Below the pieces are notes generated by a model, which saw only the letters and a program-made list of their open reading frames with translations, made no database searches and was not told the origin of the DNA. A DNA stretch of 64,000 bases from Exiguobacterium sp. FSL W8-0210 (GTDB lineage: Bacteria; Bacillota; Bacilli; Exiguobacteriales; Exiguobacteriaceae). Position 1 is the first letter of the stretch. Each line of letters opens with the position of its first letter. The DNA lies in assembly GCF_038006045.1 (NCBI RefSeq), contig NZ_JBBOUK010000001.1, positions 2,955,001 to 3,019,000 of the forward strand, in the 5' to 3' direction. The translations under genes and the position numbers were made by a program. Of the stretch, positions 25,463 through 33,387 are shown piece after piece.

Positions 25463-26734
25463 TTGCCGCGTACCCTTGTGTCTACGATTCAATGGTTTTT
25501 ATTCATCATCTGTACTAACATTGCCCCGCCCCTTGCCATCGCAGCATCGTTTGAACTCTCGGGTGCCGAGACGCTTTCCTTCTTATCTCGTTGTCTATTC
25601 GTATTTGCCATCTTAAGTCTCTTTCAAGTCCTGCTCGGACACCGTCTACCAATCATGGAAGGTCCTGCTGGAATTTGGTGGGGTGTATTTGCCCTTTATT
25701 CGTCGATTGGTGTCACATTGTACGGCAGTTATTCAAACACGTTACAGTCGCTTGGATTCTTACTCCTACTCAGCGGTATCATCTGTATCGTCTTGACGAT
25801 GACAGGTGTCTTACGGCGCTTAGTCCCTCTTTTTACACCGCAAGTCATCGGTGTCTACATGCTGTTGCTGTCGGCACAGCTGTCCGGATCCGTCATGAAA
25901 GGATTGCTCAATATCGAGGATGGACGAATTCAAGTATTACCTGCCGTCATCTCGATTCTGACGGTCTTGATCTCGCTTTATTTAGAACGAAGCGATCGCT
26001 TACGCCAGTACGCTTTATTAATCACGTTACTCGTCGGTTGGAGCATGTTTGCATTGATCGGTCGTGCCGAGATGCCAAGCTTCGACGGTCCACTGTTCAC
26101 TTTACCGAGCTTGTTGCCGTTCGGCGGTATTCATGTCGACTGGAGCTTATTACCGACAGCTCTCATCATCTCGTTGTTGTTAATGACGAACGTCTTAGCA
26201 AACATTAAAGTCATTGAACGAATCATCAGTGCCAAGCGTGGTGAAACCGTTAAAGGACAAGTCGGAACAGCTGGTATCACGGCTGGTATCGGACAACTCT
26301 TCGCTGGTTTGTTCGGTACAGTCGGTCCTGTCGCCATTTCCGGAACGGCTGGTTTTATTGCCTCAACAGATAACACGGACCGCAAAGCGTTCGTCTATGC
26401 GAACATCACGTGCCTTTTCCTCAGTATCGTGACACCATTCGTCGGTTTGATCGCTAAAATCCCCGTCGCTGTCGGTTATGCGATGGTCGCACCGATTGTT
26501 GCCGGGATGGCGATCATCGGCGTCACGGAAGCAGCCCGCGACTTGAATCGTCAAACGGCGATGATCACGGTCGGTCTCCCGGTCCTCGTCGGCATCGGTG
26601 CGTTGTTACTACCGAAAGGGGCAACGGCCGATTTACCGCCACTCGTGACGACCCTGATGTCAAACGGTCTCGTCCTCGGAACATTGGTCGCCTTGCTCGC
26701 AGAAGGGTTACGCCATATCCGGACGAATGATTAA
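25463..26734 (+). CDS. Xanthine/uracil permease family transporter (NCS2)
   Basis: 423 aa with 12-14 hydrophobic segments. NCS2 features include IMEGPAGIWWG in the first half, the PVAISGTAGFIASTDNTDRKA segment (substrate/cation site of the family) and VAVGYAMVAPIVAG. Imports a nucleobase with protons or sodium; guanine, hypoxanthine, xanthine or uracil cannot be distinguished. The start is TTG at 25463, with AAAGGAG 9-10 bases upstream. Monocistronic. Confidence 0.82.
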   Translation: MPRTLVSTIQWFLFIICTNIAPPLAIAASFELSGAETLSFLSRCLFVFAILSLFQVLLGHRLPIMEGPAGIWWGVFALYSSIGVTLYGSYSNTLQSLGFLLLLSGIICIVLTMTGVLRRLVPLFTPQVIGVYMLLLSAQLSGSVMKGLLNIEDGRIQVLPAVISILTVLISLYLERSDRLRQYALLITLLVGWSMFALIGRAEMPSFDGPLFTLPSLLPFGGIHVDWSLLPTALIISLLLMTNVLANIKVIERIISAKRGETVKGQVGTAGITAGIGQLFAGLFGTVGPVAISGTAGFIASTDNTDRKAFVYANITCLFLSIVTPFVGLIAKIPVAVGYAMVAPIVAGMAIIGVTEAARDLNRQTAMITVGLPVLVGIGALLLPKGATADLPPLVTTLMSNGLVLGTLVALLAEGLRHIRTND

Positions 26735-26735
26735 T

Positions 26736-26772
26736 AAAAAGACGCTTTCTCGATCGAGAAAGCGTCTTTTTT
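26736..26772. terminator. Bidirectional terminator
   Basis: AAAAAGACGCTTTCTC..GAGAAAGCGTCTTTTTT, a perfect stem between convergent genes. Confidence 0.92.
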
Positions 26773-26778
26773 CATGCA

Positions 26779-28272
26779 TCAGCGAATACCGCGCATGTAT
26801 TTTTGAAGTTTTGATGCGAAAGCGAACAAAAGTAATCCGAAGATGACGGCAACGATACCCGTGATACCGAAGTACAAAATCTCCGTGTCATTCGTGTAGT
26901 ATTTAACGATTTGTGCGTTGACCGCTTGACCCGTTGCGTTCGTCAAGAACCACAGACTCATCGTTTGCGCTGAGAAGGCAGCCGGCGCCAGTTTTGTTGT
27001 TGCCGATAGACCGACTGGTGACAAGAAGAGCTCACCGATGACGACGAGGAAGAAGCTCAGTGCAAGCCAGAGTGGACTAACTGACGTCTCCACACCGAAC
27101 AGGATACCTGGTAGTGTCATGACGATGAACGAAAGTCCAGCGAACAGAAGACCAAACGAGAACTTTTGCATCGTCGTTGGTTGACGGTCACCGAGTTTGA
27201 CCCAGAAGCTCGCAAAAACAGGTGCTAACACGATGATGAAGAGCGGATTCAACGATTGGAAGAATGCCGGTTGAATCTCAAATCCTAAGAATGAAAGATT
27301 CGTCCGTTCACTTGCGAAGATGGAGAGGACGTATGAACCTTGTTCTTGGATTGCCCAGAAAATCGCTGCTGCGATGAACAAAGGAATATACGCAATCAAA
27401 CGTGAGCGCTCATCATCCGTGATCTTTGGACTACGAAGCATGACTGTGAAGTAAGCGATCGGAATCAAGATCCCGAGAATCGTGACCATTAAAGTAAAAC
27501 GAGAAATCGTCAACAGTCCTGTCATCGATGCAACGACACCGAGTACCGCAACGACGACGACAACGATTGATGCGATCGTGATGAAGCGTTTTTTCTCGTC
27601 CCCTTTTAATGGGTTCAAGACGTACGTACCCGCTTGACCAAGGTTTTTCTTTTTCGTCAAGACGAAGACGACAAGTCCTGCGAACATCCCGATGGCAGCG
27701 AGTGCGAAACCAGCGTGATATCCACCACGGTCAGCCACTTCACCGACGACGAGTGGTGAGAGGAATGCCCCAGCGTTGATCCCCATGTAGAAGATACTAA
27801 AACCAGCATCGCGGCGGTTATCCGTCTTGCTGTACAAATCACCGACGATATTCGATACGTTCGGTTTCAAGAAACCAGTACCGATGACGATAAGTCCCAT
27901 CGAGATGAAGAGAGCTGTAATGCCTGCTGGTAAAGCAAGGACGATATGCCCTAGCATGATCAAGATACCACCATAGAAGACGGTGCGTGACGTACCGAGT
28001 AAACGGTCAGCTACCCATCCCCCAATGATCCCTGACATGTAGACGAGCGAACCATAAACGGCCATGATTGACGCAGCTGTCGTCTTATCGATACCTAGAC
28101 CACCGTTGGCAACTGAATCGTACATGTAGAAGATAAGGATGGCACGCATGCCATAGTAGGAGAAACGCTCCCAAAACTCAGTGAAGAAGAGGGTGAACAA
28201 CCCTTTCGGATTCCCGAAGAATCCTTTTTGCGGAACGGTCTTGTAGACCTGATCGCGATCAAACTCTGCCAT
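26779..28272 (-). CDS. dtpT: POT-family di-/tripeptide transporter
   Basis: 497 aa proton-coupled peptide symporter with about 14 membrane segments. Family signatures: the ExxERFSYYG motif (FWERFSYYGMRAIL), FSIFYMGINAGAFLSPLV and the early LFFTEF. The ATG at 28272 has AAAGGAG 8 bases upstream; a frame extending to 28377 lacks one. The intergenic segment up to the IS element (28273-28490) holds only the promoter region. Confidence 0.93.
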   Translation of the reverse strand: MAEFDRDQVYKTVPQKGFFGNPKGLFTLFFTEFWERFSYYGMRAILIFYMYDSVANGGLGIDKTTAASIMAVYGSLVYMSGIIGGWVADRLLGTSRTVFYGGILIMLGHIVLALPAGITALFISMGLIVIGTGFLKPNVSNIVGDLYSKTDNRRDAGFSIFYMGINAGAFLSPLVVGEVADRGGYHAGFALAAIGMFAGLVVFVLTKKKNLGQAGTYVLNPLKGDEKKRFITIASIVVVVVAVLGVVASMTGLLTISRFTLMVTILGILIPIAYFTVMLRSPKITDDERSRLIAYIPLFIAAAIFWAIQEQGSYVLSIFASERTNLSFLGFEIQPAFFQSLNPLFIIVLAPVFASFWVKLGDRQPTTMQKFSFGLLFAGLSFIVMTLPGILFGVETSVSPLWLALSFFLVVIGELFLSPVGLSATTKLAPAAFSAQTMSLWFLTNATGQAVNAQIVKYYTNDTEILYFGITGIVAVIFGLLLFAFASKLQKYMRGIR

Positions 28273-28521
28273 ATGATCGGCTCCTTTCATCAATCCTAAA
28301 TAAGTGCATAATCCATCATCTTTTTCCCGCTTTCCCCAAACGATAAGCGTGACGAAACAGATAGGATACGAATACACTGTTTTGCCTGAATTGTCTCACT
28401 TCTTTTTTTATATATGAGACAGCACTTTACCATTCAACAGCAAATCATTTGATGAGTCAAATATTATTTACGTTACAAGAATAACAAAAAGAGGCTGGGA
28501 CATAACTAGCTGAATTTAACG

Positions 28522-28568
28522 AAAAGAAGGAATTGCCATCACTCAGGATGTGCAATTCCTTCTTTTTT
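28522..28568. terminator. Left-end hairpin of the IS
   Basis: AAAAGAAGGAATTGC..GCAATTCCTTCTTTTTT just inside the left end; terminates the transposase transcript and blocks readthrough. Confidence 0.8.
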
Positions 28569-28580
28569 CATCGTCTCTCG

Positions 28581-30164
28581 TCAAGCTGCCCTTCGGGCAA
28601 CGCTTTGGATGAGCCATTTCCTCAAATTTACGGCCATGAGGATGAAGCCGAGCTCACGCTTCACCTTCGCTTTTCCTCGCACAGAAAAGCGAGTGAAACT
28701 CAAATTAGCCTTCAGATATCCAAAAACTGGTTCCACGTCTATCTTCCGTTTCGCATAGAGGGATCCTGTTTTTTGATCTGAAAGCCATTTTTTCATCTGT
28801 TCTTTTTGTTCTTCCCATGAAGTGTTTATGTGTACCTGTCGGTGACGCCCTTCTTCGGCCTTTGTACAACGGGAGCGGAACGGGCAGCCATCACACCCTT
28901 CACTTTCATACACCTTGAAATCACGCGTGAATCCGTAACGATCTGTTCTCTTGGACATGTAACGGAACGTTACGTCCTGTCCATTCGGGCACACAAACCG
29001 ATCCGCCGTTTCATCGTAAGACCAGTTCGCTGTGTTAAAGGGATCGTTGCGCCATTTTCGCGACTTTTCTTTTTCGAACATCGTGTAAGGGATGAGTGGA
29101 ATGCGCCCACGGCGCATCAGAATATCCTGATAATTCTCCTGACTCCCATAGCCGGCATCCGCAACGATATGCGGTGGTAGTGGTAAATATGAGCTGACCT
29201 CATCTAAAAAGGGGAGTAACGTCCGGGCATCCGTCGGATTCGGATAAATATCATAAGCGAGTGTGTATTGTCCTTCGGTCGCGATTTGAACGTTATAGCC
29301 TGGTTTGAGTTGTCCATTTTGCATATGATCTTCCTTCATTCGCATGAACGTCGCGTCTGTGTCCGTTTTCGAATAGCTGTTCCGTCCAGCGAGCGTCCTC
29401 TTTTGAAGGGCGTATCTCTGTTTCCGCTCGATGAAATCTGTAATCTCCTTTCGAAGGAGACGTGGTTCCTTCCGTTCAGAACGCAGACGTTTTCTTTCTT
29501 GAGTGTCCGTACTCGCCTCGATTTTTTGGTTGATGGAAGCGATATGTGCGTCTACAGCTTCACCCATGTGTTCGAGTTCTGAGAGAGTGAGCTCGTCCGG
29601 GCTTTCTCGTTCAATTTCCGGTAGGATGTCTTGTTCGACGAGGTTGTCATAGATACGATTCGATTTGTCCACGAGAGACGCACTATGACGTTCAATCGAT
29701 TTCCGCCAAACAAAGGTATATCGGTTCGCATTCGCCTCTAACTTTGTACCATCGATAAAGATGGCTTCTTCATTGATTTCTCCCATCTCGACGAGATGGC
29801 AACGGAAGGTAACGAAGGCTTGCTTCAATATCGGAGTGACTGCGGGATGCACTCGAAAACGGTTGATGGTACGATAGCTCGGCGCATTCCCTTGTGCTAG
29901 CCACATCATCCGCAGACTATCGGATAGTAATCCTTCAATCTTCCGACCGGAGAAGACCGATTGTGTGTAGGCACATAAGATGATTTTCATCATCATGCGT
30001 GGATGGTAAGCCGGGCATCCTGTCGTGCGCATGAAAGGCTCGAACACATCGTCTGGAATGGATTCGACGAGATGGTGGACAGCGAACGCGATATCGTTTT
30101 CTTGAAGACGAACTTCTAAATCTAAGGGCAGAACCAGCTGGTTCATGTTATAATCTTTAAACAT
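28581..30164 (-). CDS. IS1182-family transposase
   Basis: 527 aa DDE transposase. The N-terminal region (FAVHHLVESIPDDVFEPFM; HPRMMMKIILCAYTQSVFSGRKIE) and the catalytic acids are those of IS1182: Asp in FIDGTKLEANANRYTFVW, Asp in VADAGYGSQENY and Glu in KIDVEPVFGYLKANLSFTRF. A Cys-rich segment (CDGCPFRSRC) is also typical. GGAGGTG lies 5-6 bases before the ATG. No frameshift or truncation is visible. Confidence 0.95.
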   Translation of the reverse strand: MFKDYNMNQLVLPLDLEVRLQENDIAFAVHHLVESIPDDVFEPFMRTTGCPAYHPRMMMKIILCAYTQSVFSGRKIEGLLSDSLRMMWLAQGNAPSYRTINRFRVHPAVTPILKQAFVTFRCHLVEMGEINEEAIFIDGTKLEANANRYTFVWRKSIERHSASLVDKSNRIYDNLVEQDILPEIERESPDELTLSELEHMGEAVDAHIASINQKIEASTDTQERKRLRSERKEPRLLRKEITDFIERKQRYALQKRTLAGRNSYSKTDTDATFMRMKEDHMQNGQLKPGYNVQIATEGQYTLAYDIYPNPTDARTLLPFLDEVSSYLPLPPHIVADAGYGSQENYQDILMRRGRIPLIPYTMFEKEKSRKWRNDPFNTANWSYDETADRFVCPNGQDVTFRYMSKRTDRYGFTRDFKVYESEGCDGCPFRSRCTKAEEGRHRQVHINTSWEEQKEQMKKWLSDQKTGSLYAKRKIDVEPVFGYLKANLSFTRFSVRGKAKVKRELGFILMAVNLRKWLIQSVARRAA

Positions 30165-30258
30165 AAGGGCACCTCCGATGGTTATGGTTTGGTCACTTTA
30201 ACTTTATCAGAGGTTGTCCTTATTTGTTTATTCAGAATCGGTTTTTCTTCATAGAACA

Positions 30259-30295
30259 AGGCCCTCGAAACGTATAGTCGTTTCGAGGGCCTTTT
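30259..30295. terminator. Right-end hairpin of the IS
   Basis: AAGGCCCTCGAAACG..CGTTTCGAGGGCCTTTT lies upstream of the transposase gene. It probably stops outside transcription from entering the element. Confidence 0.78.
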
Positions 30296-30323
30296 GTTTG
30301 TGAAACTGAGTTATGTCCCAGCC

Positions 30324-30959
30324 TCAGGATTGCATCTGTTTCGATTCGATGATTGTAATTCCAGGCGGTGCATGTAATGTTTCACGGATCATCGCCGCAG
30401 CGACTTGACCAGCTTCGATCGGAGCAATGGCGCTCCGCTTCAACAAGGGGCGTAAGACCGTCGAAATTTTCGCAGCCGCTTGTTCGCCTAAGCGGAATTC
30501 ATCTCGATCCCCTAATAACAAGGATGGTCTAAAAATCAATAACGCGTCATACCCCAGTACACGTAATCCGTTTTCCGTGTCCCCTTTTACGCGATTGTAG
30601 AAGGTTTTGGCATTCGGATGGGCACCGAGCGCCGAAATCAAGGCAAATCGTGTCGCCCCGAGGTCTAACAATTCACGGCCAAGTTCAATCGGATATGTGT
30701 AGTCAACCAAACGAAACGCCTCTTGCGATCCTGCTTGTTTGATCGTCGTGCCCAGTGCACAATAGACATGGTCAACGACAGGTAATTCGATTTCTGTCAC
30801 ACGATCAAAATCAATCACCCACTCTTCCAATTTCGGATGAAAACGGCGCATCGGGCGGCGAACGAGAACATGTACCTCGCTATATGCATCTTCTGCCAAC
30901 AAACGATCCACGAGTTCTTGTCCGACTAGACCAGATGCTCCTAAAATTGCTGCTCTCAT
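30324..30959 (-). CDS. NAD(P)-binding Rossmann oxidoreductase (TIP30-like)
   Basis: 211 aa atypical short-chain dehydrogenase. The dinucleotide site is ILGASGLVGQELVDRLL at the N-terminus, followed by VHVLVRRP, VYCALGTTIKQAGS and the Tyr/Lys pair in YNRVKGDTE. The reaction is unknown. GGAGGGAG is upstream of the ATG. Oddity: the TGA stop shares its last two bases with the terminal GA of the adjacent IS, so the insertion touches the very end of the gene. Confidence 0.82.
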   Translation of the reverse strand: MRAAILGASGLVGQELVDRLLAEDAYSEVHVLVRRPMRRFHPKLEEWVIDFDRVTEIELPVVDHVYCALGTTIKQAGSQEAFRLVDYTYPIELGRELLDLGATRFALISALGAHPNAKTFYNRVKGDTENGLRVLGYDALLIFRPSLLLGDRDEFRLGEQAAAKISTVLRPLLKRSAIAPIEAGQVAAAMIRETLHAPPGITIIESKQMQS

Positions 30960-30979
30960 ACGTTTCTCCCTCCTTCATG

Positions 30980-32179
30980 CTATCGACCAATTGGTACGAA
31001 ATAAGAACGGTTTCCAGTAATCCGTTCTCCGGCACGGACACCAATCGCACTTGGTCTTCCTCCTAAAATAAAGACACCGTACATATACGCGACTTCTCCC
31101 TCTTCCCGAAGTGAGTACGTCGGTAATTCTTGATACGCTTGATAAACAGCCGGTTGATCACGAAACGTATGCTGTTCGTTCTTTAACATGATATTTCCGT
31201 GTCCATCATGGACCGTCACGGTATCTCCCTCACGCCCGAAAATCGGTTTTTTAACGAATGATCGCTGGCTTGAAATGAATGGATCAGCGGATAAGTACGT
31301 CGGTAAAAAATAACGCGCAATCGTCATGTGGTCCGTTTCGCTCAAGTACGGATGATTGGCTTCATGCAACATCCAGATCAATGCAAGAACCGACTTAGCT
31401 TGCATTAAAAAGGCAGACGGCGGGTTGATGATTTCGAGTCGACCCGTCTCGACGAGTTGCAGGAGTAATTGTCCTAAATTTCTTCCGTCCTCATCCCGGT
31501 CAAGTAAGGCCATCTCGATCGGAAAGGTTTGACGATATAAGATATCGATTCTTTTACCAGCCTCATCGTACAGACCTTCTTCCGGACGAATCTCTAATGC
31601 ATGAAGTGGACAATAGGTCGCATCACTCCAAAACGACTGCAAATACTCAGCCGTCAATCGATCCTCGATGTGGTCACCATGTGAGGTGAAGACGACATGC
31701 GGATGCTGTTTCGTCCGATGTATCGCGGCTTCGATCGCACGACAGACAGTTGCCTTCAGCCATTTGTTTTCCCCATCGTTGACCCGTTCAAAACCTTGTT
31801 TTTCCGCTACGACATCATTGACTTCAAATACTTCTTTAATGAAAGTCGGCGTATCCGCGTTCCATTCCATGAGTGAGATACGATCTGCCGTCGCAATGAA
31901 ATCAAAGCGTCCGATGACGGTCAATGGTCGCATCGTCTCGAGTCGTAAAAAAGCGAGACTTTCAACTGGAAAGCCAAGCTCGAGCAGTGCCTCATCATCC
32001 ATCGATCGAAGAATCGGAAGTACTTTTTCAAATATCTTGTAAACTTCTTGCGCTGCGATATGCAGTTGAGTGATTCGTTCGTCCGAGATAGGCATGATTT
32101 CCGTCACAGCGTACGGTTCCCCGTCTAGCACATCCCAAAAACGATCGATGTCTCCGTAAAAGGTTTGTCGTCTGTTCAT
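30980..32179 (-). CDS. Glutathionylspermidine synthase-like ATP-grasp protein
   Basis: 399 aa, matching the preATP-grasp/ATP-grasp GSP_synth family. It lacks the amidase domain of bifunctional GspSA. Family landmarks: SLMEWNADTPTF, VVFTSHGDHIEDRLTAEYL, DILYRQTFPIE, KPIFGREGD and VYQAYQELPTY. Such stand-alone proteins (E. coli YgiC/YjfC type) probably ligate a peptide or amino acid to an amine, but the substrate is unproven. Starts inside the stop codon of the upstream lipoprotein gene (ATGA overlap). Confidence 0.85.
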   Translation of the reverse strand: MNRRQTFYGDIDRFWDVLDGEPYAVTEIMPISDERITQLHIAAQEVYKIFEKVLPILRSMDDEALLELGFPVESLAFLRLETMRPLTVIGRFDFIATADRISLMEWNADTPTFIKEVFEVNDVVAEKQGFERVNDGENKWLKATVCRAIEAAIHRTKQHPHVVFTSHGDHIEDRLTAEYLQSFWSDATYCPLHALEIRPEEGLYDEAGKRIDILYRQTFPIEMALLDRDEDGRNLGQLLLQLVETGRLEIINPPSAFLMQAKSVLALIWMLHEANHPYLSETDHMTIARYFLPTYLSADPFISSQRSFVKKPIFGREGDTVTVHDGHGNIMLKNEQHTFRDQPAVYQAYQELPTYSLREEGEVAYMYGVFILGGRPSAIGVRAGERITGNRSYFVPIGR

Positions 32180-32514
32180 CCGCCGAAAAAGCCGGAAGAT
32201 GAGCCTGTTCCGAATCCCTTTGTCTTCGTGTTATAACTCTTTACTTCTTTTGATTTCGGCGTATACCCTTTTGTTCGCATCGCACTATGCATCAAGGCAC
32301 GTGATGCGAAATAACTACCACCCCAGTAATAGTATCCTGAATGGGTTGATGAACTATCATCACAGTACCAAACGCCTTCATCATTATCATACTCATAGTC
32401 ATCACAATCCGGATCATCTGGTCGTTCCGCTCGTGCATCATCCGATCCACACCCACTCAGTGTCGTTCCGATCAACAGTGTTGCAGCTAGTGTCGCTTGT
32501 TTCATCCAATTCAC
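32176..32514 (-). CDS. Small lipoprotein paired with the GSP-synthase-like gene
   Basis: 112 aa. GTG start with AAGGGGA upstream. The signal peptide ends in the lipobox LSGC, so the mature protein starts at Cys22. The mature part is Asp/Ser/Tyr-rich (DDPDCDDYEYDNDEGVWYC) and ends with a Gly/Ser-rich FGTGSSSGFFGG tail, with a STHSGYYYWGGSYFASRAL segment. It resembles the DUF1190/YgiB type, which in enterobacteria also precedes the GSP-synthase-like YgiC. Function unknown; a membrane-anchored partner or substrate is plausible. Confidence 0.8.
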   Translation of the reverse strand: MNWMKQATLAATLLIGTTLSGCGSDDARAERPDDPDCDDYEYDNDEGVWYCDDSSSTHSGYYYWGGSYFASRALMHSAMRTKGYTPKSKEVKSYNTKTKGFGTGSSSGFFGG

Positions 32515-32652
32515 CGTCTCAGTCCCCTTTCCTTTTACTCTCTTTATGGATAGTATACGCTTTTTTGGAGAGAAAAGTTTCTTTGTTCTGCCGGAACTTT
32601 TTTTCCTTGAAGGTGGTAATAGTATCTATAGAATGAAAAGGAGGATTTACGC

Positions 32653-33096
32653 ATGTCACTTGCCTACTACGTTGAAGAAAATGGTGAATTCCAGCCGATC
32701 TATCAATATGATCGCTATGCGATCGAACCGGAAGAGATCATCGCCCACCAACTCTGTGAATTCCATATCATCGAAGGACATCAATACGAGCTTCGTTCCA
32801 ATGAGATGGCAGGTGATTACGATCAATTGATCGTCGATCATATCAAGGCATCACCGCGTGCGACAGAAGAACGCGTTTATCCACCGCACCAAATTCATAT
32901 CGAGTTCAGACAGTATTTGTCCGACAGCGCTCAACCGCTCCTAAAGACATCAACGGTTCCGAATCACATCCAAGCGATGCGTTTTTTGATCAAAGACAAG
33001 ATCGAAGTCGAAGGCCACGGTGTGTTTGAGCGTGACAGCTGTGAAATCGATATCGACCGAAATTGTTACGTCGTCTATCTTGCCGATACACTTTGA
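32653..33096 (+). CDS. Hypothetical protein
   Basis: 147 aa soluble, acidic protein, not recognised. AAAAGGAGGA lies before the ATG, confirming translation. It contains several His and Tyr residues (CEFHIIEGHQYELRSNEMAG; HQIHIEFRQYL) and a C-terminal beta-rich stretch (CEIDIDRNCYVVYLAD). No signal peptide or membrane segment. Flanked upstream by a divergent lipoprotein gene and downstream by a terminator, so it is monocistronic. Confidence 0.75.
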   Translation: MSLAYYVEENGEFQPIYQYDRYAIEPEEIIAHQLCEFHIIEGHQYELRSNEMAGDYDQLIVDHIKASPRATEERVYPPHQIHIEFRQYLSDSAQPLLKTSTVPNHIQAMRFLIKDKIEVEGHGVFERDSCEIDIDRNCYVVYLADTL

Positions 33097-33109
33097 GATG
33101 TAAAATCAG

Positions 33110-33139
33110 GTCTCTTCATTTCCAAGAGACGTTTTTTTT
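33110..33139 (+). terminator. Terminator
   Basis: GTCTCTT-N7-AAGAGAC followed by eight T. Confidence 0.85.
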
Positions 33140-33182
33140 GGCATACTAGAAAGTAAGAACGAATCAATCGAGGTGAACGAAC

Positions 33183-33356
33183 ATGAGTGAACAACCAAAA
33201 AAACTATCATTGCAAGAGGCAATGATTGAACGCTTGAAAGCAAAAAAACAAGCGCAAACAAAACGTCCGACTGGCTTACAAGGAACACAAACGAAACAAT
33301 TGACGAGCCAACAGACGAAAAAAGCAAACAACCAGAAAAAACGGACAGGCGTCTAA
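33183..33356 (+). CDS. Small basic Lys/Gln-rich protein
   Basis: 57 aa starting MSEQPKKLSLQEAMIERL, continuing with KAKKQAQTK and ending KKANNQKKRTGV. GAGGTG lies 8 bases before the ATG, and the gene sits in its own gap between a terminator and the ABC-F gene 31 bases downstream. Highly positively charged and probably disordered, which suggests nucleic-acid or ribosome binding; this is inference. It may be cotranscribed with the ABC-F gene. Confidence 0.7.
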   Translation: MSEQPKKLSLQEAMIERLKAKKQAQTKRPTGLQGTQTKQLTSQQTKKANNQKKRTGV

Positions 33357-33387
33357 GTCACAGGAATTCATGAAATAAGGAGTAATT

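Larger units (their letters stand above)
28491..30325 (-). mobile_element. Complete IS1182-family insertion sequence
   Basis: 1835 bp bounded by the perfect 17-bp terminal inverted repeat GAGGCTGGGACATAACT (28491-28507, and reverse complement at 30309-30325). It contains one intact transposase gene and an internal hairpin close to each end. No target-site duplication is evident (left flank ends AACAAAAA, right flank begins AGGATTGC). All key parts are intact, so the element may be active. Confidence 0.9.

Noticed and set aside
28830-29582. Plus-strand open frames across the transposase
   Set aside because: They are antisense to an intact transposase and lack ribosome binding sites.
28491-30325. 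GAGGCTGGGACATAACT pair read as a simple terminator
   Set aside because: The two arms are 1.8 kb apart and bound a complete IS1182 transposase; they are its terminal inverted repeats.
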